Part shown: positions 27,249 to 38,100 of the stretch, piece by piece | Numbering within the stretch: the stretch's first letter is position 1 | Layout: every line of letters starts with the position of its first letter | Assembly (NCBI GenBank): GCA_028284485.1 | Contig: JANQRQ010000264.1 | Coordinates: 1-55,499 of the forward strand | Reading direction: 5' to 3' | Source of the DNA: Planctomycetaceae bacterium | Lineage (GTDB): Bacteria; Planctomycetota; Planctomycetia; Planctomycetales; Planctomycetaceae | DNA: 55,499 nucleotides | The notes under the pieces: generated by a model | What the model was told of the DNA's origin: nothing | Databases searched by the model: none | What the model saw: the letters and a program-made list of their open reading frames with translations, nothing else | Translations under genes and position numbers: made by a program

Positions 27249-28463
27249 TCATTCCTCTTGTGAATCAGTCGGTTCTGAGTCGCCGGAAGGAGTTACGTCT
27301 GCGTTACTGAGGCCGGAAAGGTCCAATCCAAGCGCATTGGCGCGGCGTTCCCATTCGCGACGCGCTAACCTTTGCATGTCGGTGGTCGTGTCGGCTTCAT
27401 CGACAATTTCCGTACCGAGTAAAGTTTCAATCAAATCCTCAAGCGTAACCAAACCGTCCGTGCCCCCGTATTCGTCCACAACGAGCGCTACATGCTCCCG
27501 CTGCTTGAGAAGATCGTCGAACAGTTCCGACAGTGAAGCCGTTGAGACAACAGTTTTGAGGTCTCGCCGGAGGTCGCTGAGTTTTGTTTCCGGTTTGTCG
27601 TTGGCTTGCGCCAGCAAGATATCTGACTTGAGCACGAATCCAGTTACCTTGTCAATCGTGCCATCGTACACGGGAATCCGCGATACCGGGAAGTCGTTAT
27701 GGGTATCGAACAATTCACCAACGGTCATCGTCTCAGGATATGCCACGATAACCGGACGAGGCGTCATGATGTCTCGTGCCGTCAACGAGCGAAGTTGAAA
27801 GAGATTCTTTAGAATTCTCGATTCGCTGGATTCGAGTTGCCCTCCTTGCTCGCTCAGCGTTGCCATCGCGGCGACTTCCTCACGCGTCACAACATGCTTG
27901 ACATTCCCGCCGATCAACCGAGTCATCGAATCGGAAAGCAAAACGAGTGGATAGAGGGCCAAAATCAATACGTTGACCAAACGAGCGATCCAGGGAGCGA
28001 GCGAGCGCCAATAAACTGCGCCAATCGTTTTGGGGATAATCTCGGAAAGGACGAGAATGAGCAGCGTCATAATCGCCGACGCCCAACCAACGGCTTGACT
28101 CCCCCACAATGAGGCTGCTTGTGCCCCCACACCGGCGGCGCCAGCGGTGTGAGCAATTGTGTTGAGGCTAAGAATCGCGGCAAGTGGGCGGTCAATATTC
28201 TTTTTCAGTTTCCCCAGCAGTGCCGCTGACCCGCTCCCCTGCTCTTCCAAAGTCGCAATGTAGGAGGGTGTCACACTGAGCAGCACGGCTTCGGCGATTG
28301 AACAAAAGAATGAAAATCCAATCGCAACTAATGCGAAAATAACCAGCCAAAACACGCTTCCGGAATCGCCGCTCCCCTCCCCGGAAGACGCAACTGGTAC
28401 GAAGCCGACGGCCATTACAACAGCGAAGATCACGCACGACAGGCGCAGAAACTTTGAACTCAT
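27249..28463 (-). CDS. CNNM/CorC-type transmembrane protein with CBS pair (hemolysin-like)
   Basis: The 404-residue protein has an N-terminal hydrophobic signal or anchor, then a DUF21/CNNM membrane domain with about four helices (about residues 35-190), including 'SIAEAVLLSVTPSYI' and 'LVLSEIIPKTIG'. A pair of CBS domains follows (about 205-345): 'ARDIMTPRPVIVAYPETMTV' and 'PVSRIPVYDG', ending in 'VVDEYGGTDGLVTLEDLIE'. Related proteins are Mg2+/Co2+ exporters, or are only annotated so. The C-terminal CorC_HlyC domain common in such proteins is missing; the tail is acidic and Ser-rich. A start at 28517 would add 18 residues. The gene is probably transcribed alone. Confidence 0.9.
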   Translation of the reverse strand: MSSKFLRLSCVIFAVVMAVGFVPVASSGEGSGDSGSVFWLVIFALVAIGFSFFCSIAEAVLLSVTPSYIATLEEQGSGSAALLGKLKKNIDRPLAAILSLNTIAHTAGAAGVGAQAASLWGSQAVGWASAIMTLLILVLSEIIPKTIGAVYWRSLAPWIARLVNVLILALYPLVLLSDSMTRLIGGNVKHVVTREEVAAMATLSEQGGQLESSESRILKNLFQLRSLTARDIMTPRPVIVAYPETMTVGELFDTHNDFPVSRIPVYDGTIDKVTGFVLKSDILLAQANDKPETKLSDLRRDLKTVVSTASLSELFDDLLKQREHVALVVDEYGGTDGLVTLEDLIETLLGTEIVDEADTTTDMQRLARREWERRANALGLDLSGLSNADVTPSGDSEPTDSQEE

Positions 28464-28893
28464 AGAAACAGGTCTTGTATTGTTGCGATGGGCCTTCAAT
28501 TCAAATTCGGACGTCATACGTCTGAAGCCATGTCAGCCCACTGATTGTGTGGCTGTGGAGAATAGCAAAAACTCTGGTCCTGAGGAATCGTATCGGAATG
28601 AACCCTGCCGGGGAATCAAAGCGAACAGCGCGACATCGTGTCTGTCTGCTCAGACCTATTTCTTAAGGAACAAGCGACGGATCAAGAAATCGTGCCTGTC
28701 ACCGTATATAGTCTTCGGAAATCGCGAGGGCATCAACGGTCGAAAGGTCTGGCACATCAGCGACTAACTTATGGCACGCGTTAGTAACGATAGGCAGCAT
28801 CCATAATACTCCATAGGTTCTAAATAATTGCGGCTCCGTAAACGTAAGAAGCACTTAAAGAGTTCGAACGGCTCTAGCAATGTAGAACGAGCG
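28464..28893. other. Upstream region of the CorC-type gene
   Basis: These 430 bp separate the CorC-type start from the end of the sulfatase at 28894-30438, both on the minus strand. I see no real gene, tRNA or repeat. The region presumably holds the CorC-type promoter and the end of the sulfatase transcript. Confidence 0.35.
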
Positions 28894-30438
28894 CTAATTC
28901 TGTTCGGGCTCGACCTTAAGAAAGTTCGAGGGGAATTCCGATCGCTGCGAACCATTTGGATGACGTAGATTCGATCCGTGATTCCGCTTGAAACCGAGAG
29001 GGATCGCCAACCCTCCCGTATCCCGAAGACGGTCGTGCAGTTGCTGCCGCATTTGAGCAACCAGTTTCTGTAGCTCGGCTTCAGCAATCAAATTCTTTGT
29101 TTCCTTGGGGTCGTTCGTCAGATTGTAGAGCTCGTCAGTATCCCACACACCATGGGATTGAATGAGCTTGTATCCCTTCGTCCGAAGCGCGAAAGTTGTC
29201 GGCGTCTGAGGATAATTCGGTTCCCAATAGTATTCGTACAACAACGCATCGCGTGATTGAGTCGCAGCATCAGACTGTGGATCTGTCAAGTACTGGACGA
29301 GACTTTCCCCGTCCATCCAGTCCGGAACGGAAAGGCCGGCGATGTCAAGAAATGTCGGGGCAATATCGATATTGGTGACGATCGCGTCACACCGAGAATT
29401 GGCTGTCACAAATCCGGGACACGACGCAATCAAGGGAATCCGGATGGATTCCTCATAGGCGCAACGTTTGTCGATTAGTCCGTGTTCTCCCCATAAGTGT
29501 CCGCCATCGCTGGTAAACACAACAAGTGTTTCGCGTTCGACTTTCTTTTCCCTTAGTGCACCGATAACGCGTCCCAATGAGTCGTCGATCGATAGAATCA
29601 TCTCGCAATAATGTCGGTACATTTCCGCGACCGACTGGCCGGAGCGCCCGTAATAGGGAAACTCAACTCCGTGCCAGCTATTTCGCTGGTCGCGCACCCA
29701 CATTGGTTTTCCGGCATAGTTCTCCGGTGAATCAGCCATGGACTTGGGCAGTTCGAACTCGACGCTACGATATCGATCGCGATGGCGCGGCGCCGGATCG
29801 TATAGCCCATGGACCCCTTTGTGGGACAAATACAACAAGAATGGTTTTTCACCGGGACGTTGATCGAGCCATTGCTCCGCATAGTCGGTCAATTCATCGG
29901 TCATGTATTTCTGACGGGCCACCAAATTACCATTAATATTGAGATGCTGACGATCCGGAGCATACGTTCCCTGCCCTCGAAAGCTAACCCAATGATCGAA
30001 GCCTGGTCGCGGGGCGTCGCTGGAACCACCCATATGCCATTTGCCGATAAACGCCGTTTCATATCCAGCGTCTTGCAGCAACATGGGAAATGTTACGCTC
30101 GACGGTGACATGCGATCGCTATTTCCGACGACCTTGTGGTTGTGCATATACTGGCCCGTCAAGTACGACGCGCGAGCCGGTGAGCAAAGCGAGGTCGTGA
30201 CGAATGCATTTGTAAATCGCAGTCCGCTCCGCGCTAACGCGTCCAGATGCGGCGTTTCAACGAAGGGATGTTCCATGAAGCCGAACGTGTCGTACCGCAA
30301 GTCGTCAATAAGAATGAAGACGATGTTGCGAGTTCTTGATAGCTCGCTCTCGACGTTGGCCCACCCGACTGACGCGGATCCAGTGATATGAAACATCACA
30401 GACAAGTACAGGAAATGCTTGATTAGCGTTTTATGCAT
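28894..30438 (-). CDS. Exported type I sulfatase (N-acetylglucosamine-6-sulfatase/mucin-desulfating type)
   Basis: The 514-residue protein has a signal peptide ending near 'GWA' and the sulfatase fold. 'NIVFILIDDLRYDTFG' binds the metal. The formylglycine Cys85 is in CSPAR followed by 'ASYLTGQYMHNH', a form frequent in glucosamine-6-sulfatase-like members. 'FIGKWHMGGS' and 'VFTSDGGHLWGEHGL' complete the active site. The near C-terminal 'YKLIQSHGVWDTDELYNL' block is typical. Substrate assignment to a 6-O-sulfated amino sugar is an inference. The start at 30438 fits the signal peptide better than the in-frame 30537. It lies 101 bp downstream of the M20 amidohydrolase on the same strand. Confidence 0.92.
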   Translation of the reverse strand: MHKTLIKHFLYLSVMFHITGSASVGWANVESELSRTRNIVFILIDDLRYDTFGFMEHPFVETPHLDALARSGLRFTNAFVTTSLCSPARASYLTGQYMHNHKVVGNSDRMSPSSVTFPMLLQDAGYETAFIGKWHMGGSSDAPRPGFDHWVSFRGQGTYAPDRQHLNINGNLVARQKYMTDELTDYAEQWLDQRPGEKPFLLYLSHKGVHGLYDPAPRHRDRYRSVEFELPKSMADSPENYAGKPMWVRDQRNSWHGVEFPYYGRSGQSVAEMYRHYCEMILSIDDSLGRVIGALREKKVERETLVVFTSDGGHLWGEHGLIDKRCAYEESIRIPLIASCPGFVTANSRCDAIVTNIDIAPTFLDIAGLSVPDWMDGESLVQYLTDPQSDAATQSRDALLYEYYWEPNYPQTPTTFALRTKGYKLIQSHGVWDTDELYNLTNDPKETKNLIAEAELQKLVAQMRQQLHDRLRDTGGLAIPLGFKRNHGSNLRHPNGSQRSEFPSNFLKVEPEQN

Positions 30439-30539
30439 TGTACATGACGACGAAAAGAATTGGCTTATGAACACGGCAGCGACTTGTGCAGCACCCTGCT
30501 GGGATTCTCCAACGGCTGCAGACCGATCGCCTACCACGG

Positions 30540-31832
30540 CTATTTCTTCATCAGTTCTAAAACCACGTTGGACATTGTGGCGATGCCGGTGCGCAATGCC
30601 GGCTCAACGTCGGGGTAGTAAATCGGCGAATGCAGTGAAGGTGGCGTGCGGCCTGCCATACGGTATTGATTCAATCGCCGCTCGCTGACACTGCCCAGGC
30701 GATACATCAGAATGGGGACACCTGCCAAACCGTACCGGCTGAAGTCCTCGCCTCCCATGACCGGCTCGACAAGTTTGACGTTTTGCTGACCAATCGTCGC
30801 CTCGAACACAGGGACTAAACGTTGTGTCAAATCGTCGTCGTTATAAAGTGCAGGCGTGCCTTCCGAGACACGAACATCCGGCTCGGGAGCGCGAGCACCC
30901 ATAGCAACCGCCTTTGCTTTGCGCTCGATTCCTTCGAGGAGATTCTGGCGAACTTCATCGGAATAGCTGCGCACCGTTAATTGAAGCTTACATTCATCTC
31001 CAATGATGTTGTGCTTGGTTCCTCCGTGGATCGACCCAACCGTTATCACCCCGGGTTCCCGAGGTGATATTTCGCGGCTGACAATTGTTTGCAGAGCCAC
31101 GACGAGTTCAGCGGCTTGCATGACCGGATCGATCGTCGTTTCCGGTGCGGAACCGTGACCGCCCTTACCTTTCATGGTGATGTCTACGCTGTCAACATTT
31201 GCCAGCGCATATCCCGGGCAATATCCAATTCTTCCCGCCGCCATGTCTGATGCGACGTGCAATGCAATCGCAAAATCGGGCCGAGGAAAACGCTCGAAGA
31301 GGCCATCGTCGAGCATCGCCTTCGCTCCGCCCCCTCGTTCCTCCGCAGGTTGCCCGATTAAAATGAGTGTTCCTTTCCACTGATCCTTGTGAGATGCCAG
31401 ATACCTGGCCACACCGACGAGATTCGTCATGTGGATATCATGTCCGCAGGCATGCATCACCCCAGTTTGACTTCCGTCTTCGTTCGCCACAACGACCTTC
31501 GACGCATAGTCACGCTGGGTCGCTTCGGTTACCGGCAGCGCGTCCAGGTCGGTCCTGAGCATGACGCGTGGACCGCTGCCGTTTTCCAAGACAGCGACAA
31601 CACCATATCCGCCCACATTGGTCGTGACGTTGTACCCCACGTCGCTCCACTCCTTGGCAATGCGTGCCGCCGTTTCCTTCTCTTGATACGACAACTCCGG
31701 GTGCTGATGGAGATGCAGATACAACTCCACAAGCGAATCAAGATTGGCTTTCGTCCAATCTTTGACCGAGTCTGCAACAGCAACGGTGTTGGCACTCACG
31801 AGCATAAGCAAGATCAGGAGAAATCGTGTCAT
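30540..31832 (-). CDS. Exported M20-family amidohydrolase (N-acyl-amino-acid/hippurate hydrolase type)
   Basis: The 430-residue protein has a signal peptide (cleavage near 'VAVADS') and the M20D amidohydrolase fold. Metal-binding and catalytic stretches are 'MHACGHDIHM' (about residues 127-136), 'GQPAEERGGGAKAM' with the catalytic Glu pair, and 'LVEPVMGGEDFSRYG' near the C-terminus. 'HELSY'-type and 'LRTDLDALPV' motifs are also present. The family hydrolyses N-acyl amino acids or indole and hippurate conjugates. Export is common in planctomycete copies, with substrate unknown. GAGGA six bases before the ATG supports the start. It is the upstream partner of the sulfatase at 28894-30438. Confidence 0.93.
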   Translation of the reverse strand: MTRFLLILLMLVSANTVAVADSVKDWTKANLDSLVELYLHLHQHPELSYQEKETAARIAKEWSDVGYNVTTNVGGYGVVAVLENGSGPRVMLRTDLDALPVTEATQRDYASKVVVANEDGSQTGVMHACGHDIHMTNLVGVARYLASHKDQWKGTLILIGQPAEERGGGAKAMLDDGLFERFPRPDFAIALHVASDMAAGRIGYCPGYALANVDSVDITMKGKGGHGSAPETTIDPVMQAAELVVALQTIVSREISPREPGVITVGSIHGGTKHNIIGDECKLQLTVRSYSDEVRQNLLEGIERKAKAVAMGARAPEPDVRVSEGTPALYNDDDLTQRLVPVFEATIGQQNVKLVEPVMGGEDFSRYGLAGVPILMYRLGSVSERRLNQYRMAGRTPPSLHSPIYYPDVEPALRTGIATMSNVVLELMKK

Positions 31833-32133
31833 AGGTTCCTCGTCACGGTCAGATTCACGTCTTGGTTCTTTGTTTTGGAATCAACGATGGTTCGTCAGTG
31901 GGCCAAACTGCGAATCTTCTCCATCGGTGACCTGCCCAATTGTACTGTTTTCGTACACAAATTTGACATTTCTCCGCCGGAATATTCTTTGCCCCACACC
32001 GTTAGACTGCGCTCGAGTGGTCGCGCCTAGCGGCGCAACGACGACGAGTCGCGCACGCGCGAGTTGCGATACATTTTGTCAGCCGTTTATGATGACTGAT
32101 GATCGCACCTCAACTCACCGGAGAATCACCATC
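31833..32133. promoter_or_regulatory. Divergent intergenic region (amidohydrolase / sulfatase operon)
   Basis: These 301 bp separate the M20 gene (minus) from the first sulfatase of the operon (plus) and should hold both promoters. I see no confident -35/-10 pair. An in-frame ATG at 32090 lies inside it; GGAGA before the ATG at 32134 favours the latter. Confidence 0.35.
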
Positions 32134-33579
32134 ATGTACCGCCATTTGAGTTATTTGGCACTGGCCATTCTGTTGCTCCACTCTCTGATCTGGACGTCGA
32201 ACGCGACAGCCGATGACCGCCCGAACATCCTGTTCTGCATCGCCGATGATTGGGGTTGGCCTCATGCCGGTATCTACGGGGATCCCGTGGTTCAGACGCC
32301 TGCATTCGACCGCCTGGCGCGGGAGGGCGTGCTATTTGAAAACGCTTTTGTCACCGCACCGTCCTGCACACCGAGCAGAAACTCGATTCTCACAGGCCAA
32401 TGGCATTGGCGTTTGGAGGAGGGTGCCAACTTGTGGAGCACGTTGCATCCCAAGTTTCCTGTGTTTCCACTGTTGCTGAAGGATGCTGGTTACCACATCG
32501 GCCACTGGCGCAAAGCATGGGGACCGGGAGATTGGACTGCACTCGGACGCACCGAAGATCCCGCAGGCCCCATTTATGATGGCTTCGCGGCGTTCCTCGA
32601 ATCGCGAACCGACGATCGGCCATTCTGTTTTTGGTTAGGGGCCTATGATCCGCATCGCAAATACGAGTGGCAAAGTGGTGCCAGGAGCGGGATGGATATC
32701 ACAAAAATCCGGCTACCGGCCGATTTGCCCGACGATGAAATCGTGCGCCATGATGTCGCCGACTACTACTTTGAGGTTCAAAGATTCGATAGCGATGTCG
32801 CCGCCGCCCTTGAACTACTCGAAGAAGCGGGAGAGTTGGAAAACACCATCATCGCCATGACGGGCGACCACGGAATGCCGTTTCCCAGGCACAAGAACCA
32901 ACTTTACGATTCCGGAACTCATGTTCCACTCGCTGTCCGCTGGGGTAACAAGGTACCTGCGGGTCGGCGCGTGACCGATTTTGTCTCGCTTTCTGATTTA
33001 GCACCGACGTTCTTGCAAGCCGCCGATGTAAAAATTCCGGGGCAAATGACCGGGCGGTCATTCCTGAATGTCCTCGAATCCGACCAATCTGGGCGCATCG
33101 ATGGGTCTCGGGATCATGTGTACGTGGGAAGGGAGCGTCATGGTCAAGATCAAGAAAAGCCAATTGCCGGCGGCTATCCCATGCGCGCGATCCGAACCGA
33201 TGATTTTCTGTACATTCGAAATTTCGACCCCAACCGATGGCCCGGCGGTACTCCTCACGGCGATAAAGCCTATATCGACGGAAAACAATACGGCGGCTGC
33301 GATGCCAGTCCGACAAAGGACTTTGTGATCGAACATCGCGACGATCCGAAGTTTCAAATGTTCTTCAAACTTGCCTTCGGGCAGCGTCCCGCCGAAGAAT
33401 TATACGATCTCAATGAAGATCCTCATCAATTAGCCAATGTTGTCGATCAGCAACGATATGCTGACACAAAGAAACAATTGGCGGCTCGCCTTTTGATTGA
33501 ATTAAAATCCACTGGAGATCCCCGCGTGCTCGGAGGTGGCGAGGCATTCGATAACTATCCATTTCGACTCAATCGGTAA
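32134..33579 (+). CDS. Exported sulfatase, heparan N-sulfatase (sulfamidase)-like, copy A
   Basis: The 481-residue protein has a signal peptide ending near 'ATADD'. The metal site is 'NILFCIADDWGWPHAG'. The formylglycine Cys78 is in CTPSR followed by 'NSILTGQWHWRLEEGANL'. This last string, together with 'GHWRKAWGPGDW' and 'MTGDHGMPFPRHKNQLYDSG', resembles human-type sulfamidase and related bacterial enzymes that act on N-sulfated glucosamine. The product is very similar along its whole length to the next gene, so the two form a tandem duplication. It opens a co-directional run that reaches 40773, with 44 bp to copy B. Specificity is inferred from the motif context only. Confidence 0.92.
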   Translation: MYRHLSYLALAILLLHSLIWTSNATADDRPNILFCIADDWGWPHAGIYGDPVVQTPAFDRLAREGVLFENAFVTAPSCTPSRNSILTGQWHWRLEEGANLWSTLHPKFPVFPLLLKDAGYHIGHWRKAWGPGDWTALGRTEDPAGPIYDGFAAFLESRTDDRPFCFWLGAYDPHRKYEWQSGARSGMDITKIRLPADLPDDEIVRHDVADYYFEVQRFDSDVAAALELLEEAGELENTIIAMTGDHGMPFPRHKNQLYDSGTHVPLAVRWGNKVPAGRRVTDFVSLSDLAPTFLQAADVKIPGQMTGRSFLNVLESDQSGRIDGSRDHVYVGRERHGQDQEKPIAGGYPMRAIRTDDFLYIRNFDPNRWPGGTPHGDKAYIDGKQYGGCDASPTKDFVIEHRDDPKFQMFFKLAFGQRPAEELYDLNEDPHQLANVVDQQRYADTKKQLAARLLIELKSTGDPRVLGGGEAFDNYPFRLNR

Positions 33580-33623
33580 TTCGCCGCCCGATCGAAGTTC
33601 ATTCTGTCAGATTGATAAGATTC

Positions 33624-35051
33624 ATGATCATCCGCGTTGTCTCCCTGGCGTTCTTGCTCGGAGTCATCCTCGATTGTGCAGGGGCCGAGTCGGCTGATCG
33701 CCCGAACATTCTGTTTTGCATCGCCGACGATTGGGGTTGGCCTGATGCCAGCGCCTACGGGAATGGTTCGGTAAAGACTCCAACGTTTGACCGACTCGCC
33801 AGTGAAGGAGTGTTGTTCGACAATGCGTTCGTGGCCGCCACGTCGTGTACACCAAGCCGAAACTGCATTCTGACAGGGCAATGGGTCTGGCGACTTGGAG
33901 AGGGTGCCAATCAGCGGAGTACACTCCACCCCCAGTTTCCTGTGTTCCCACTTTTGCTCAGAGATGCGGGATACCATGTCGGCCATTGGCGCAAAGCGTG
34001 GGGACCGGGCAAATGGGCAGATCTCGGCCGCACTGAAAATCCTGCCGGACCGGAATTCTCCGGATTCGAGGAGTTTCTGCGACGACGGCCCGATGGCGCG
34101 CCATTTTGCTTTTGGTTGGGTGCTTCGGATCCCCATCGCCCCTACGAATGGCAAAGCGGGGCAGCCGGTGGTATCGATATCAGCAAGATTGAGCTTCCCG
34201 CTGATCTGCCCGGTCATGAAATCATCCGGCATGATGTCGCAGACTATTACTTGGAAGTCCAACGATTTGATGCCGATCTGGCTGCTGCACTTGAGCAACT
34301 CGCTGCAATCGGCGAGTTGGACAATACGATGGTCGTCGTCACCGGTGACCACGGAATGCCGTTTCCAAGACACAAATGCCAGCTTTACGACTCGGGGGCA
34401 CGTGTCCCGTTGGTCATTCGTTGGGGCTCGTCAGTACTCGGCGGACGACGAGTGACCGACTTTGTCTCGCTGACCGATTTGGCACCGACTTTTCTCGAGG
34501 CCGCCGGAATCGCCGTTCCCGACCAAATGACCGGTCGGAGCTTAGGGACGATCCTGGAATCGAAGGAGTCCGGTCGCGTCGGCCCCAGTCGCAATCACAC
34601 GTTCGTCGGTCGGGAACGTCACGCCCAAGACCAGGAATCCCCCCAAACGGGCGGCTATCCGATGCGTGCCATTCGAACCGACGAATACCTCTACATCCGA
34701 AACTTCGAACCGAATCGATGGCCTGCCGGTTCACCAGACGCTGAGAAGGCTTTCTGTGGCCTCGACCACGCGAGCTGCGACCTCGGGCCTTCCAAATCAT
34801 TTTTTGTGGAGCATCGCGACGATCCCAAGTATCGTCGATATTACGACTTGGCATTTGCCAAGCGCCCGGCCGAAGAGCTGTACGACCTGCGCAGTGACCC
34901 GCACCAGCTGACAAATGTCGCCGGAAACTCTCAATACGCCGAGGTGCAAACACGACTGTCGGCACAATTAATGACCGAGCTGCGCAGAACGGCCGATCCC
35001 CGAGTCGTCGGCGGCGGCCAAGCCTTCGATACGTATCCATTTCGACGTTAA
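33624..35051 (+). CDS. Exported sulfatase, heparan N-sulfatase (sulfamidase)-like, copy B
   Basis: The 475-residue protein has a signal peptide ending near 'CAGAE'. It shares with copy A the metal site 'NILFCIADDWGWPDAS', the formylglycine Cys75 in CTPSR with 'NCILTGQWVWRLGEGANQ', the 'GHWRKAWGPGKW' block and 'VTGDHGMPFPRHKCQLYDSG'. The last part, 'DPRVVGGGQAFDTYPFRR', nearly equals that of copy A. The start at 33624 is an ATG; an in-frame TTG at 33612 adds four residues. The gene lies 44 bp after copy A and 49 bp before the double sulfatase, with no sign of decay. Confidence 0.92.
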   Translation: MIIRVVSLAFLLGVILDCAGAESADRPNILFCIADDWGWPDASAYGNGSVKTPTFDRLASEGVLFDNAFVAATSCTPSRNCILTGQWVWRLGEGANQRSTLHPQFPVFPLLLRDAGYHVGHWRKAWGPGKWADLGRTENPAGPEFSGFEEFLRRRPDGAPFCFWLGASDPHRPYEWQSGAAGGIDISKIELPADLPGHEIIRHDVADYYLEVQRFDADLAAALEQLAAIGELDNTMVVVTGDHGMPFPRHKCQLYDSGARVPLVIRWGSSVLGGRRVTDFVSLTDLAPTFLEAAGIAVPDQMTGRSLGTILESKESGRVGPSRNHTFVGRERHAQDQESPQTGGYPMRAIRTDEYLYIRNFEPNRWPAGSPDAEKAFCGLDHASCDLGPSKSFFVEHRDDPKYRRYYDLAFAKRPAEELYDLRSDPHQLTNVAGNSQYAEVQTRLSAQLMTELRRTADPRVVGGGQAFDTYPFRR

Positions 35052-35100
35052 CGATTCGGGCAACGCGTCGGACTTTTCATCCTCAAGAAAAGAGACCTTC

Positions 35101-38100
35101 ATGTGCAGATCCCTTGCGTTGGCACTGTTCATTTTTTGCATCGGTTTACTGCCGACTTACGCGCAAGATGATGAACCACTCAATCTGGTTTTCATACTGG
35201 CTGATGACTTCGGATGGAGCGACACCTCGCTCTACGGGATGACCAGTTTCTACGAAACTCCCAACATCCAGCGTTTGGCCGATCGCGGAATCTTGTTTAC
35301 CAACGCCTATACGGCGCATCCACTTTGTTCGCCGACGCGGTCCAGCATCATGACCGGACTCGATCCTGGCCGAACGGGGTTTACGTCGGCGGCTGGACAC
35401 CTTCAACAAGTCAATTTAGAAAAGCGCCTCGATAAGCGCACTCTCCCTGGTCGCAAAGTTTACACACCGATCAGTATCTCTCGACTCGATACCAGCTATA
35501 CGACGCTCGCCGAAACCATTCAAAGTGCGGGATATGTTACAGGTCACTTCGGCAAATGGCATTTGGGGCGTGAGCCATACTCTCCGCTGCAGCACGGCTT
35601 TGATGTTGATGTGCCGCATTGGCCGGGGCCAGGTCCGGCCGGATCTTATGTCGCGCCGTGGAAATTCCCACCGGCTTTAGACTTTGATCCCGCCGTGTCC
35701 GATGAGCATATCGAGGATCGCATGGCCGATGAAGCGGTCGCGTTTATCGAACAGCACAAAGACGAACCGTTTTTCCTCAATTATTGGGCGTTCTCAGTCC
35801 ATGCACCATTTGATGGAAAGCAGTCGCTCATCAAAAAGTACGAACAAAAGGCCGACCCTCAGGACCCGCAACGCTGTCCGGTTTACGGCGCAATGGTCGA
35901 AAGCCTCGATGATGCCGTCGGCCGTTTGCTCGACACCCTCGACCGCTTGCAATTGTCCGAAAAGACAATCGTGGTCTTCTTCTCAGACAACGGCGGCAAC
36001 ATGTATAGCCGGGTGGACGGCATCCCACCGACTAGTAACGCGCCGCTTCGTGGTGGCAAAGCGACAATCTACGAAGGGGGAACTCGCGTGCCTTGCGCCG
36101 TCATCTGGCCCGGTAAAACCAAAGCGGGCAGTCGAACGGACGAATTCTTGACCAGTACTGATTGGTACCCAACTCTCCTTGAAATGCTGAGCATCGACAA
36201 GCCATCCGATATCCAATTCGACGGTTTCTCGCAGGTCCCCGCTATCCTAGGCAATGATAGTCCGCGAGAATCGATCGTCTGCTTTGTTCCCAATTACTAT
36301 CCAAAACCGGAAACGATTCCTTCGACCTATATCCGCCAGGGTGATTGGAAACTGATCCGCTACCATGGCGCCGGCGCGAACGGCTCGGACCGACTTGAAT
36401 TGTACAATCTGCAAGATGATCTCGGTGAAACGACTGATGTCGCCCAAGCACACCCGGAACTTGTTCAAGAATTGAACGATGGAATTTCTAGCCATCTCGC
36501 ACACATCGAAGCGGTCGTGCCCAAACCGATCGCGCAGACCAACTTGGATCGGCAACCAGCTCGGCGAACCACGGCACCAACTCGACCGCAACCACCAAAA
36601 GGGGTTAGTCGGACTGCGGATAGCCGCGCCAACATCATTCTCATCTACACCGACGACCATGGTTACGCGGACTTAAGCGCCCAAGGAATTTTGGACGACA
36701 TCCAAACTCCGCATACCGATCGATTGGCCGCGAATGGGGTCCAATTTACTGCCGGTTATTGTAGCGCTCCACAATGCCGTCCCTCTCGAGCCGGATTATT
36801 GACCGGCCGATATCAGAATTTATTCGGCTTAGAACAAAACGGCGATGCTGCCCTACCGTGGAGTGAGAATACGATTGCTGAACGACTCGCCAGTGTCGGA
36901 TACATCACTGGGATGTGCGGCAAATGGCATCTCGATGGTTCGGTCGGCAGCAACGGTGAACATCCAGATGGCACTCCTGGCGAACGAGTCGTAAACAAAG
37001 CTGGTCAATACAAAGGACCGCCTCTGGAGAATCCAGGCCACGCTGGTCATCACGGATTTCAGGAATACCTATGCGGGCCGACGCGAACATATATTGCTAC
37101 TCACGACGCAGCCGGCCATGACCTCGAGGGCACGACCGTGCACGTCGACCGACGTTTCCGGATTGACGTCCAGGCAGAATGGGCCGCCTCTTTTATCGAT
37201 CGACATGCTGAGAAGGAGTCGCCGTTCTTCTTGTATGTACCGTTCTTTGCCCCACACGTCCCGCTCGAATCGCCACAGAAATACCTTGATCGCTTTCCGA
37301 GCAAGATGCCGCGACGACGAAGATTGGCGTTGGCGATGATCTCTGCCGTCGATGATGGAGTAGGATTGATCTCACGCACTTTGGAAGACAACGGCATCGC
37401 CGATAACACGTTGATTTTCTACATCAGCGACAATGGTGCTCCGCTCAAGATTCACAAAGTGGATGCACCGGGCGGCGGGCCGGGATGGGATGGTTCACTT
37501 AATGATCCATGGATCGGTGAAAAGGGGATGCTAACCGAAGGGGGAATCCGAGTACCATTTGTCGCGAGTTGGCCATCACAAATGCCACGAGGGATGATCT
37601 ACGAACGCCCGGTGATTGCACTCGATGCCACCGCGACCGCACTGGCAGCAGGCGGTATACAAGTTGGTGGCGAATTGGATGGCGTTGATTTGCTACCGTT
37701 TTTGCTGGGTGAGAAATCCGGGGATTCGCATGACGCGATTTACTGGAAATGGGCCGGCCAAGCTGCCATCCGCGAGGGAGATTGGAAGTATTTGATCGGC
37801 GGTGGCAGTGCCTACTTATTCGATCTGGCACATCCTAGTCACGAACACCGAAACGTCATCGATAAACAACCAGATGTCGCGACACGTCTGCGATCGAAGC
37901 TGCAGACTTGGGCTGACACATTGCTTGTCCCAGGCTTGCCGACCTCCGACACAGTCGCAGGCTCTCGGTATTTCGATCACTATTTGAACGGCAAACCTGC
38001 GACGCCGCCGGGAAGAGCTTCCGCGGACAACGCGGGACCGGCGGCTAAACCGAGTCAGCGCAATTTCGCAGCATTGTTCCGCCAGCGTGATAAGGACAAA

